NCBI GenBank assembly: GCA_963761035.1
Contig: CAVXFH010000002.1
Span: 1,674,001 to 1,738,000, forward strand
DNA length: 64,000 nucleotides
DNA from: JARRQJ01 sp963761035
GTDB lineage: Bacteria; Pseudomonadota; Gammaproteobacteria; DRLM01
Direction of reading: 5' to 3'
The notes under the pieces are model-generated. The model made no database searches. It saw nothing but the letters and a program-made list of their open reading frames with translations, and was not told the origin of the DNA. Shown here one piece after another: positions 41,832 to 50,407 of this stretch. Both the position numbers and the translations under genes were made by a program. How positions within the stretch are numbered: the first letter of the stretch is position 1; each line of letters opens with the position of its first letter.

Positions 41832-42392
41832 ATGTCCAAGAAGCCGCGAATCCTCAGCGCCCAGACGGTGGCCCGAACTCGCCTCTTTCATGTGGAAGAA
41901 GTGGGGCTGGAGTTCACCAACGGAACCGTGGTGCATTATGAACGGCTCAATGCCTCTCCCCATGGAGCGGTATTGGTGGTGCCGATGCTGGATGAAGATA
42001 CCGTTTTGCTGATTCGCGAATATGCCGCCGGCGTGCATCGCTACGAATTGGGCCTGCCCAAAGGGCTGATTGAATCCGCCGAGACGATCCTGGAGGCGGC
42101 CAACCGCGAATTGATGGAAGAAGTCGGGTACGGCGCCCGCGATCTGCGCCACTTCACCTCGTTTACCTTGGCGCCCGGTTATTTCGGCCATGTCACCCAT
42201 GTGGTATTTGCCCGGGACCTCTATGCGCACCGCATGCCTGGCGACGAGCCGGAGGAGATCGAGGTGGTGCCGTGGCGCATGAGCGCGCTGCGGGATTTGG
42301 TGGCCCGGGAAGATTGCACCGAGGCACGCAGCATCGCTGCCCTGTATATGGTGCGCGATTTACTCTATGAAGAGCTGGGCAGGGGCCGCTAG
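41832..42392 (+). CDS. nudE: ADP compounds hydrolase NudE
   Basis: 186 residues. NudE hydrolyses ADP-ribose, Ap3A, NADH and related compounds. The Nudix box reads GLPKGLIESAETILEAANRELMEEVGYG (near residues 75-102), and the flanking IREYAAGVHRYELGL and LAPGYFGHVTHVVFARDLY match NudE specifically rather than NudF. It ends in TAG immediately followed by the cysQ ATG, indicating a two-gene operon. Confidence 0.94.
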   Translation: MSKKPRILSAQTVARTRLFHVEEVGLEFTNGTVVHYERLNASPHGAVLVVPMLDEDTVLLIREYAAGVHRYELGLPKGLIESAETILEAANRELMEEVGYGARDLRHFTSFTLAPGYFGHVTHVVFARDLYAHRMPGDEPEEIEVVPWRMSALRDLVAREDCTEARSIAALYMVRDLLYEELGRGR

Positions 42393-43211
42393 ATGTCTGA
42401 TGTCAATAAACGGCATGGTTTGCTGGACTCCACGCTTAAGATAGCGCGTGCGGCGGGGCAAGAGATTCTGACGGTCTATGCCAGGGATTTCAGCGTAGAG
42501 CGCAAGGCGGATCGTTCACCGCTGACCGAGGCGGACATGGCCGCGCACCACATCATTATGGCGGGCCTGCGGGCGCTGACCCCCGGCGTGCCGATCCTTT
42601 CCGAAGAAGAGGCCGCCATTCCCTATGCGGAGCGACGCCGGTGGCAAAGCTATTGGCTGGTGGATCCCCTGGACGGTACCCGCGAATTCATCAAACGCAA
42701 CGGCGAATTCACGGTCAATATCGCCCTCATAGAGGATCACCAAGCCGTGATGGGGGTTATCTATGTGCCGGTAAGCGGCGTCTGCTATTACGCCGCCCGC
42801 GGTGCGGGCGCCTACCGGGAGGAGCCGGGCGCCGTGTCGCAGACGATACGGGCGCGGTCCTGGCAGGGCGGTCATATCACCGTGGCGGGCAGCCGGTCGC
42901 ATAATGACCAGCGTTTCGATCGCTTTCTCGCTCAATTCGACGACCATACCATTATCTCCATGGGCAGTTCCCTCAAGTCCTGTCTGGTGGCGGAGGGTCG
43001 GGCCGACATCTATGTGCGGCTGGGGCCCACCTCTGAATGGGATACGGCAGCGGCGCAATGCATCGTCGAAGAAGCGGGCGGACATTTGTTGGATACGAAT
43101 ATGCAGCCCTTGCGGTATAACACCAAAGATTCGCTATTGAATCCGTTCTTCATCGTCTGCGGCGCCGGGCGGCAGGATTGGGGTCGCTACCTGGTGCCGT
43201 GCCTGGACTAG
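42393..43211 (+). CDS. cysQ: 3'(2'),5'-bisphosphate nucleotidase CysQ
   Basis: 272 residues; degrades 3'-phosphoadenosine 5'-phosphate left by sulfate assimilation. The Mg-binding elements LSEEEAAI, WLVDPLDGTREFIKRNGEFTVNIALIE and TSEWDTAAAQCIVEEAGGHLLD are all intact and CysQ-specific. There is no spacer after nudE. It is the last gene before the tRNA-Phe-derived repeat that starts the genomic island. Confidence 0.94.
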   Translation: MSDVNKRHGLLDSTLKIARAAGQEILTVYARDFSVERKADRSPLTEADMAAHHIIMAGLRALTPGVPILSEEEAAIPYAERRRWQSYWLVDPLDGTREFIKRNGEFTVNIALIEDHQAVMGVIYVPVSGVCYYAARGAGAYREEPGAVSQTIRARSWQGGHITVAGSRSHNDQRFDRFLAQFDDHTIISMGSSLKSCLVAEGRADIYVRLGPTSEWDTAAAQCIVEEAGGHLLDTNMQPLRYNTKDSLLNPFFIVCGAGRQDWGRYLVPCLD

Positions 43212-43346
43212 GAATCCGCCGGCGCGGTTGCGGTGTGATGGACGCATTGAGAGGCGATTGATAAACTAGCCGCCCTGTCAGTTTGGACCGGTTATATTCA
43301 AGGAATGGTCCGTGATGAAACCGGTTTTTTGTCTGTTGGAAAGAGA

Positions 43347-43391
43347 GGTGGCCAGAGACGGAATCGAACCGCCGACACGGGGATTTTCAGT
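43347..43391. repeat. Left attachment-site repeat (tRNA-Phe 3' fragment)
   Basis: 45 bp corresponding to the tRNA-Phe gene from its anticodon loop to the acceptor end, without the 5' half, and identical to 61813-61857 except at 43356 (A for G). It cannot encode a tRNA and represents the site left at the distal end of the integrated element. Confidence 0.9.
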
Positions 43392-43703
43392 ATGCATCGC
43401 GTTGCGTCTCGCGAGTTCTTTAAAGTTCTCAACTTTTTGTATGCATTCACTTTCGCGCTAATTCTAGCAGTTTGAGTGTTCGCTGTCTGTTGTAGACCGC
43501 GCCGCTGCCCGGACCAACAAATAAAGGTGGCATTCAAGAAAGAACGCGACGCGATGGGCCATTTTCTCGATGCTGCTGATGAGGATGCGCATATTTAAAC
43601 TTAAGGCGGCGTGAATGAACTACCCAAGACCACTTACACCTAACAATGCGATCGCATTGGGCTCCGGCACGATGCAGTTCGTTCGGGTTCCTATCGCACG
43701 TCC
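43392..43703. other. Island left end without a recognised gene
   Basis: About 310 bp directly inside the left repeat. Short minus-strand frames run through it but cross the tRNA fragment and have no start signals. It may hold excision-factor or integrase arm sites; none could be recognised. Confidence 0.4.
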
Positions 43704-43850
43704 TCAGTCGTTGCCCCACTTACGAAGTTTGTCCGGATCTATTTCGCTTTGCTCTTTCTTGGCCTGACGGTTTAGTTTAATTAAGTACAGAATAAAACCT
43801 ATACTGATGAACAGAAATATCACCAAGCCAATTGGTGTAACCAATTTCAT
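43704..43850 (-). CDS. Small single-span membrane protein (48 aa)
   Basis: ATG at 43850 with GAGGGA about 9 nt upstream. The N-terminus is one transmembrane helix (TPIGLVIFLFISIGFILYLI), followed by a charged tail (KLNRQAKKEQSEIDPDKL) ending RKWGND. Topology is like the 50-codon ORF at 38047. Family unknown; position just inside the island suggests it is island cargo. Confidence 0.6.
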   Translation of the reverse strand: MKLVTPIGLVIFLFISIGFILYLIKLNRQAKKEQSEIDPDKLRKWGND

Positions 43851-43872
43851 TTAGAACATCCCTCATGTCATA

Positions 43873-44076
43873 TTATAGTACTGCCGTTCCTCCGCCATCC
43901 ATAGGGATCTGATATCCATCGACTATAGGGGTTCGTTTAACGACATCAAAATTGTATCGAAGTGGCTGGATGCAACTCGCATGAGTAATGAATTCGCAAT
44001 CATGTAACAATTGGCAATTGGAACAGTCCGCGACGGAGAGAACTGGGTAGGATACCGCAAAGAGAAAAAACCACAC
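43873..44076 (-). CDS. Possible small exported Cys-rich protein
   Basis: A 67-codon frame with a hydrophobic, signal-like start (MWFFLFAVSYPVLSVADC) and five cysteines in the following part. The start would be GTG at 44076 and no clear ribosome-binding site is visible, so it may be chance or a gene remnant. It lies 22 bp upstream of the 48-aa ORF on the same strand. Confidence 0.25.
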   Translation of the reverse strand: MWFFLFAVSYPVLSVADCSNCQLLHDCEFITHASCIQPLRYNFDVVKRTPIVDGYQIPMDGGGTAVL

Positions 44077-44320
44077 CTCACAACCATTAGTGTCGTTTTG
44101 GAGTCAATCAAATTATGGTCTTTATGCCATAAATGATGCACTGATCAAGATGACACTACAGGGCGAACGCTGGAAGGCAAATTGCCGTAGGGAACGACAT
44201 GCAGACGATCTGGATATTTATTTCAGCATTCACTGGTGGAACTGCGAGTATCTACAGCAATCTCCGCCTGATCATAGCGACCAGGCGGGAGACGTTGCGG
44301 ATTTCATGCAGTCGGGCTAT

Positions 44321-44635
44321 TTACGCCGCTTCACGCTCTACCTGATAGGATGTAGTCTCTCGCGGATTACTTTCAGCTGCGAGCTTTGTGTCTAAAGGTA
44401 ATAAACTAAAAGTTGGCTGCTTTTGGAATAATGCATAGATTGGATCCCATCCAATGATCGCGCTGATGACAATTGGTATTGCCATCAACGGTAGTAAGGC
44501 CATCCAGCCAACCTGGGTAGGTGCCACAATCAGTATTGATCCGATCAGCACGCCACCCACGAAGTAACGGACTAACTTATCTACATTCCCAATATTGGGG
44601 TGATGAAAATAGTGCAATTTAGCGGTGGTATTCAT
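44321..44635 (-). CDS. DUF2892 inner-membrane protein
   Basis: 104 residues. The DUF2892 pattern is IGNVDKLVRYFVGGVLIGSILI with a second helix LLPLMAIPIVISAIIGWDPIYALF, the domain also found at the end of rhodanese YgaP. Two transmembrane segments; function unknown. ATG at 44635 is preceded by GGAGAA. The tail past FQKQPTFSLLPLD is polar and variable. It lies divergent from the interrupted LysR gene. Confidence 0.85.
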   Translation of the reverse strand: MNTTAKLHYFHHPNIGNVDKLVRYFVGGVLIGSILIVAPTQVGWMALLPLMAIPIVISAIIGWDPIYALFQKQPTFSLLPLDTKLAAESNPRETTSYQVEREAA

Positions 44636-44775
44636 GATTGATTCTCCATTTCAGTAATCATGCAACAATCTCCGGAGGAGACGCTGCCTAAGGTGCTCAA
44701 GCGAGCAGGTTCAACCACGGTGCGCGTTATCGCATACAATAGCCGATCACAATTACATATCGGCCCCATCACCAT

Positions 44776-45747
44776 TTGTCTATGAGTAAAGCAAATCATA
44801 CAAGCCAAGCGAGTCTTGCATCGCGAGGTTTACGAAACGTTTCATTTCGCCAACTTCAAGTTTTTGAATGTGTGGCGAGATTAGGTAACTTTACCGCTGC
44901 TTCGCGTGAGCTCTTTATTACACAGCCCACGGTCTCCATGCAGATGAAGAAGCTCGAAGAGAGTTTGAATACACGACTCTTCGAGCAGATCGGACGGTAG
45001 ATTCATCTCACTTATGAGGGTCGCGCGTTCCTTAAAACCCGTAGTGAGATATTCGCAAGCCTGACGCAGTTCGATGAACACATCTTAAACCGAATTGAGA
45101 TGATAGGTGGACTGCTTACATTTGCAGGCGTGACCACTACGGAATACTTTGCTCCCGTTTTATTGGCGGTATTCAAGAAACTCTACCCGCAGGTGAATTT
45201 CGCATTGAGCATCTTAGATAGAGAAAATCTGTTCCGACGATTGCAGGAGAATCTTGATGACTTGTACTTAATCGACCAAGTCCCTAAAGATATAGAAGTC
45301 GAGACCATTCCGTTTATTAAGAACCCGTTAGTGATCGTCGCTTTACCGGATCATCCCCTCGCACAACGGAAAAATATTTCGATGGGGGTGCTCGAGAAGG
45401 AGATATTTCTGCTGCGAGAACAGACCTCTGGTACACGAATCGCGTTAAAAAGATTTCTGGATAGCCAGGCGACAACGTTATGTATCAGCATGGAATTGAG
45501 TAGTAACGAGGCGCTAAAACAAGCCGTAGCCAGCAATATGGGATTGTCCGTACTATCGAAGTATTGCGTCGCTCGCGAATGTGAGCGTGGGGAATTGGTA
45601 GAACTGAATGTAAAAGGATTTCCACTAATGGAACGTTGGTACATCGTTTATCCGAAGGACCGGCACATGCCACCAGCGGCGAGCGCCTTTTTGAGATTCC
45701 TGCAGGATGAGGGTCCCGGGGTGATAGAGAAAATTGCCCACGTGTAA
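44776..45747 (+). pseudogene. LysR-family regulator (CbbR-like) interrupted by one in-frame TAG
   Basis: A 323-codon frame, open except for TAG at 44998-45000. The N-terminal helix-turn-helix (RQLQVFECVARLGNFTAASRELFITQPTVSMQMKKLEE) ends FEQIGR, then the stop, and continues IHLTYEGRAFL, exactly where CbbR-type proteins have a Lys or Arg, so a single A-to-T change in AAG explains it. The rest is a normal LysR effector domain. CbbR-type proteins control Calvin-cycle genes, but no RuBisCO gene is here. Inactive unless the stop is suppressed or erroneous; restarting at 45100 would lack the DNA-binding domain. Confidence 0.75.
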
Positions 45748-45769
45748 AATGGCAAGGAAAGGCTTCATG

Positions 45770-48010
45770 TCAAATCTCAGCCTCTTCAAGTGCCTCATTC
45801 AGTAGACGGTGGACTGCAAATCCATCTTCCATGCGTAGCGCCAAGTCAAGGAGAGCGCGTGCGCGCTGAACCGTGAAACTACGGATCACCAACTTGATGG
45901 GTGCAATACTTCTGGGGCTCATGCTCAGGGCATCGACCCCCATCCCCAAAAGCAACAATGCTCCCGCAGGATCACCCGCCATTTCGCCGCATATGCTTAC
46001 CGGTTTGCGTTGCCGATGTGCCCCATTAACGACGAGGTGGATTGCATTGAGGACAGCAGGATGCAGACTATCGTAGGGAGTCACTACCTGCGCGTTGTTT
46101 CTGTCCACGGCAAGCATGTATTGGGCAAGATCATTTGTCCCGACTGAGAGAAAATCCACGCGTTCTGCCAAAGCGGGGGCCAAAAAGACCGCAGCCGGTA
46201 CTTCGATCATAGCGCCCACTCGAGGTTTATCCGCAGCCTGGCCTTCTTCCAATAGCTCCCGATAAGCGCGCGCCAATAACCCCAACGCCTCATCCAGTTC
46301 ACCGACTCTGCTAATCATAGGAAACAGTATTTGCAGGTTTTTAATGCCTGCATTGGCTCGCAGCATGGCCCGTATCTGAATCAAAAAGATCTCTGGGTGA
46401 TCAAGCGAGAATCGTATCCCGCGACAGCCCAGAGATGGGTTATCCTCATCTACAGGGAAATAGGGCAGGATCTTGTCACCGCCTACGTCGAGAGTGCGCA
46501 GAGAAACTAAGGTTGAGCTGAATGATTCCAGTACCTCGCGATAGATCCGATACTGCTCGTCCTCCAGCGGGAAAGCGTCTCGCAGCAGAAAATGATACTC
46601 AGTTCGATATAGACCGACGCCCTCGGCACCACTATCTTTTGCTACAAGCGTATCCGAGACAAGCCCGATATTCGCATACAATGGTAACCGTATACCGTCT
46701 GCTGTTTCGGCCGGCAAGTCACGGAGCGCAATCAATTGTTCTGATCGCGCCTGCTTTTCGCTAACACGTCGCTGGAAGGCTTCGAGTACGGTGCGTGACG
46801 GTTGAATGAAGATACGTCCCTGGTCACCATCAACCGCCATCTCACAACCATCTAACCATCTAATGGGGAGAGGCGCGAGGCACACAACGGCGGGGATACC
46901 CAAGGCACGCGCAAGGACCGCAGTGTGCGACAATGCTGAACCGTGCATACTGACGATCCCAACGAGGCGGTCAATGGGTACTGCAGCGATATCCGATATG
47001 CTCAGAGTATCGCCCACCAAGATGCACCGGTCCGGATACTGTCTTGATTCGTTGGATTCCGTATGGAGTTGGAGAAGGACGCGCTGGCCTATTTCGCGAA
47101 TGTCTTCCGCACGTGCAGAAAGGTATGGATCCTCCATCTGTTTGAAGGACTGTGCATATTTGACGATGGTGTCCCGCCATGCCCCGGGTGCCCAGTGACC
47201 GCCGCGGATCCGCTCCAGTGTATCTGAAACTAAGCTTCCACCGCCCAGCAACATGACATAGGCATTGAATAATGCGCGCACCTCACTGGTCAGGGCAGTG
47301 GTTAAGCGATCGCTGCTGGCACGTAGGCCCTCATCAACGGCAGCAATCGCTCTCAGAAAGGCGATCTCTTCAGCGTCGATATCTTGGGTTGGCCGATCTG
47401 GAATAGACTCCAATTTGGCCAGTGGATAGAGCAAAGCGGCAGTGCCGATGGCCACGCCAGTAGACATCTGAATTCCCGAAATGCAGCTGTCGTCTTGCAA
47501 TTCCCCATTCAACATTCTGCTGACTTCGTTGACTGCTGCAGCGTTGTGGATGGCTTTTGCCAGCTGCGCTGCAATCGTGACGAAAAAAGTCACCTCATCC
47601 TTATCAAATTGGTAATTTATTCTTTTCCAGGCCGTTAACACGCCCAACACTTGGTGATAGTGGATCAGCGGTATGCCGAGGAATGATTGAAAACGCTCCT
47701 CTCCAGTTTCAGAAGACGGGCGGTAGCGAGGATCATTCGCCAAATCCCTTACAACAACCAATTCCCTGCTTTCTCCGACCAGACCTAGAATACCTTCCTG
47801 CAGACCTACGCGGACCTTCCCTGTCGATGCCGGATTAAATCCATTGGATGCCATCAAGACATAGTCTTCCCTTTTCGCATCGGCGAGATATACAGCGCAA
47901 GCATCGACTGGCAGGGCTTCTTTGACTCGTGAAACAATAATGCTCAGAGCGTCATCCAGGTTAGATGCGGTGCTAACTTCTTGCACAATTTTACGCAATG
48001 TAACCAGCAT
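45770..48010 (-). CDS. ptsP: PEP-protein phosphotransferase of the nitrogen PTS (EI-Ntr)
   Basis: 746 residues. PtsP takes phosphate from phosphoenolpyruvate and passes it to NPr and EIIA-Ntr, linking carbon/nitrogen and potassium or envelope stress control. An N-terminal GAF domain (about 5-160: LVTLRKIVQEVSTASNLDDALSIIV, GILGLVGE, FLGIPLIH) precedes the phospho-His motif GSALSHTAVLAR (His about 362) and the PEP-binding barrel (YRTEYHFLLRDAFP, SVGTNDLAQYMLAVDRNN, CGEMAGDP). ATG at 48010 matches E. coli PtsP and has GAGG upstream. ptsH/ptsN-type partners are not on this island. The C-terminal EAEI end is intact. Confidence 0.95.
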   Translation of the reverse strand: MLVTLRKIVQEVSTASNLDDALSIIVSRVKEALPVDACAVYLADAKREDYVLMASNGFNPASTGKVRVGLQEGILGLVGESRELVVVRDLANDPRYRPSSETGEERFQSFLGIPLIHYHQVLGVLTAWKRINYQFDKDEVTFFVTIAAQLAKAIHNAAAVNEVSRMLNGELQDDSCISGIQMSTGVAIGTAALLYPLAKLESIPDRPTQDIDAEEIAFLRAIAAVDEGLRASSDRLTTALTSEVRALFNAYVMLLGGGSLVSDTLERIRGGHWAPGAWRDTIVKYAQSFKQMEDPYLSARAEDIREIGQRVLLQLHTESNESRQYPDRCILVGDTLSISDIAAVPIDRLVGIVSMHGSALSHTAVLARALGIPAVVCLAPLPIRWLDGCEMAVDGDQGRIFIQPSRTVLEAFQRRVSEKQARSEQLIALRDLPAETADGIRLPLYANIGLVSDTLVAKDSGAEGVGLYRTEYHFLLRDAFPLEDEQYRIYREVLESFSSTLVSLRTLDVGGDKILPYFPVDEDNPSLGCRGIRFSLDHPEIFLIQIRAMLRANAGIKNLQILFPMISRVGELDEALGLLARAYRELLEEGQAADKPRVGAMIEVPAAVFLAPALAERVDFLSVGTNDLAQYMLAVDRNNAQVVTPYDSLHPAVLNAIHLVVNGAHRQRKPVSICGEMAGDPAGALLLLGMGVDALSMSPRSIAPIKLVIRSFTVQRARALLDLALRMEDGFAVHRLLNEALEEAEI

Positions 48011-48699
48011 CAATAGATTACCTCTAGTTATCAGATTATCGACATAACCGTTTGGATCAGAGACACTATCTACCATAGTGTCAGCATATAGGAGACGAAT
48101 ACTATGAAGGTTCCCGCGCGTAATTAACCGCTAAGAGCGCCGCCAATTGTTCACTCTCGTTTGCGATTTGGACGTCACATTAGGTTTTCATAAAATTGGT
48201 GACGATCCGTTATGGCGCTTGTCTTACACATCAATGAATTACAGATCTGTTACGACAGGGCAACACAAGCTCACAGTGTAGATCGATATACTCACCACTT
48301 TACGCGGATTACCACACAGCGCCGCGAACACGATGAGTACGACAGAACCGGCGATAGCAAGCACGGCTCCATCGAGATATGTTATAGCGTTTAACTTCTC
48401 CCCGTAACACATATGGCTGGCTGTATCCCTTTAGATCGTCCTACATGCTGGACTAGGTGAATAGGCGGATTATATTGACCTCGGTCTCAAGACGCATTCA
48501 TGCCGCGGTAAAGAGGCTCTCGCAGCCGCTAGGTCTCGTCTCCCTAAACGCTGGCACAGCCACACACCAGACGGTCAATGGCACAGAAAACTGATATTCA
48601 ATGCCTAATCACAGCTGAGCACTACCGCAATGCAGCCTAGCTATGCTCTCTAATATAGCCTTGGCGCGCTTCACCACACGAATGAGCGTCCCCGAAAGT
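48011..48699. other. Long intergenic region downstream of a DUF7662 gene
   Basis: About 690 bp between the DUF7662 gene and ptsP, both on the minus strand. The sequence lacks a coding pattern and only short frames without ribosome-binding sites are open. It presumably holds the ptsP promoter and decayed material. Confidence 0.4.
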
Positions 48700-48963
48700 T
48701 TACTTGCGCTTGAAACGAACAGAACCAATGGAGCGGCGTTGATTTACTGCATCGATCAGGAATCCCGCTGACAACCACGCATGTGCTTGAGATAGCGACT
48801 TCGACACAACTTGATTTCTCCACCACGCAGGATGTTTGGTTGAGGATTTTGGAAGGGGCGCGCCCAGGATCCGCTCAATTTCCGGAAATGAGAGGGTTAC
48901 CTCTTGCACGTTCAAAGGTATTGCGTGGAGGTATTGTTCGAGCGGTTCATACTTTGCTGGCAT
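48700..48963 (-). CDS. DUF7662-like protein
   Basis: 87 residues with a pattern found in many short bacterial proteins: YEPLEQYLHAIPLNVQEVTLSFPEIERILGAPLPKSS, then PAWWRNQ, QAHAWLSAGFLIDAVN and a final VRFKRK. Function unknown. ATG at 48963 has the very strong ribosome-binding site AGGAGGAAAA. The PAWW.N segment and helical region suggest a nucleic-acid or protein-binding module, but nothing more can be said. Confidence 0.78.
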   Translation of the reverse strand: MPAKYEPLEQYLHAIPLNVQEVTLSFPEIERILGAPLPKSSTKHPAWWRNQVVSKSLSQAHAWLSAGFLIDAVNQRRSIGSVRFKRK

Positions 48964-49732
48964 TTTTCCTCCTGTACCTCTACATCAAAACAGGTAATAG
49001 ACGGTCGCCGGAGTGACTGTACATATTTAACAATACGGGCGCCCGTAATGCCGCTCTGATTGTCTGATGTGCGATGAAAATGGTGCAACGGTGTCCATAT
49101 ACTAATGCTAATGACGCTTGATGGGATTCAAGTATAACGTAAGGATGCACTGGCGCGGTATAGGGCGTTACCTGTCCCTGTTTTGCCTGCAGCGACTCCA
49201 CGAGATAGCGTCGCTACGCAATCGAATGATAGGCATTCATCTAAATACGAAGATAATTAGAAACATCACAAACCGGACATTAGCATTCATAGCCTAAATG
49301 GCAGGAATTGGCCGAACCCGGCCAAATCTTAACGGGCAGCCCTCGACCCGTTGCCGCCATTTTACTCATGCTTTCGAGTGTCAATGCGCGGTATTGAATT
49401 GACGCTAGTCCTCTAGAGGTACATCATTAGCTTGTGAAGCATTAAACTCTTTATCAGTTTATTTTGGTTAATTTCCCCTTATGTTTTACTCGTACCGTTT
49501 TCATTATGCTGCGTCCGAGAGCGGTATTAGAGGTCGCTCCGGGTTGAGAATTTGCATCCGACATAAAATAAACATATCTTCTTAAGAAGAACTAGAGTAG
49601 CGTGTTTCTTGGTAGCAGGTTTTTTCTAGCGGTTCCGGTAGTTCCTCGAAGTGTATTGAGCAGTGCCTCCGTAATTACTAAGCATTAATCTGCATTCTAA
49701 TACATTTTTATTTATATATAGAGGTAACCAGA
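48964..49732. other. Intergenic region with cold-shock gene leader
   Basis: About 770 bp. The last ~150 bp (from about 49585) are AT-rich and probably form the long 5' leader that cold-shock mRNAs use as a thermosensor; no structure was resolved. The rest contains only short open frames without start signals. Confidence 0.4.
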
Positions 49733-49945
49733 ATGGCTACAGGCACAGTTAAGTGGTTTAATGATAGTAAGGGTTTTGGATTTATTGCCCCATCAGACGG
49801 CAGCGCTGACGTGTTCGTCCATCATAAAGCCATACAGGCTACTGGGTTCAAATCGCTGGCTGAGGGACAACAGGTGACTTATGGCACCGAGTCCGGTCCG
49901 AAAGGACTTAATGCGACCAACGTTGTTCCGCAACAAACAACCTAA
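49733..49945 (+). CDS. Cold-shock protein (CspA family)
   Basis: 70 residues, one OB-fold cold-shock domain that binds single-stranded RNA/DNA and melts RNA structure at low temperature or in stress. RNP1 (KGFGFIAP) and RNP2 (VFVHHKAI) are intact, with MATGTVKWFNDSKGFGF at the start. ATG follows AGAGGTAACC. A strong terminator 22 bp downstream makes it monocistronic. It is cargo of the tRNA-Phe island; the exact Csp paralogue cannot be named. Confidence 0.96.
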   Translation: MATGTVKWFNDSKGFGFIAPSDGSADVFVHHKAIQATGFKSLAEGQQVTYGTESGPKGLNATNVVPQQTT

Positions 49946-49966
49946 GTAGTTCCATATTATGACTGA

Positions 49967-49994
49967 AGCCCTGCTATATGGCAGGGCTTTTTTT
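49967..49994 (+). terminator. Rho-independent terminator of the cold-shock gene
   Basis: 8-bp stem AGCCCTGC/GCAGGGCT (49967-49974 with 49981-49988, 6-nt loop) followed by seven T residues on the plus strand. Confidence 0.93.
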
Positions 49995-50407
49995 ATACGG
50001 CGAGATAAGATAACTCACCTCTCTATTTTATTCGGGAAACGGGCAATGTTTATTGATATAATTACAGCGCTCATACTGTAACCTGAGCGAAGACCTATTT
50101 AGCCTTTCAAATACGAAGTTAGCATCCTTTGGCGCAGAATTGAGAACTCTGGAAGTGTTTCGCACTGTATCACCAGTGAACCTTGCCGATACTCTGACAC
50201 CATCAAGTTCCCAAAGGGATACAGACGATAGTGGCCAGCGGGTCATTGCCGAAAACATTTAGCACAACCCGGAGAAACGTAGTTGCCCGATAATTCAAAT
50301 CGCAGAAAGGAGATCGTGATTACTATCTAAAAAAATCACCGATCCCGGCTTCGTCAAGCGCCTCATTCAGTAGGTACCCACAGGAATACTTGCACTTCAA
50401 AAAACTC
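49995..50407. other. Intergenic region between cold-shock gene and ndvB
   Basis: About 410 bp. A 76-codon minus-strand frame (50028-50258) lacks start signals or family resemblance. The only recognisable item is a short ptsP-like 3' scrap near 50335-50376, given separately. Confidence 0.4.
50335..50376 (-). pseudogene. Scrap of a second ptsP-like 3' end
   Basis: Minus strand reads YLLNEALDEAGIGDFFR then stop, closely matching the end of the intact PtsP in this window (RLLNEALEEAEI) and other PtsP C-termini. At DNA level about 27 of 32 bases are identical to the ptsP 3' end. No more ptsP sequence is visible upstream. It probably marks a former second copy removed by deletion or recombination beside the ndvB gene. 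Confidence 0.55.

Noticed and set aside
43298..43537. 79-codon minus-strand frame at the island's left end
   Set aside because: It runs through the tRNA-Phe fragment and has no start signal; product of the repeat.
44998..45000. Reassigned amber codon (alternative genetic code)
   Set aside because: TAG ends several intact genes at family-normal length (glyS, nudE), so a code change is not tenable; at most local suppression.
50028..50258. 76-codon minus-strand frame between the cold-shock gene and ndvB
   Set aside because: No ribosome-binding site, no recognisable pattern.
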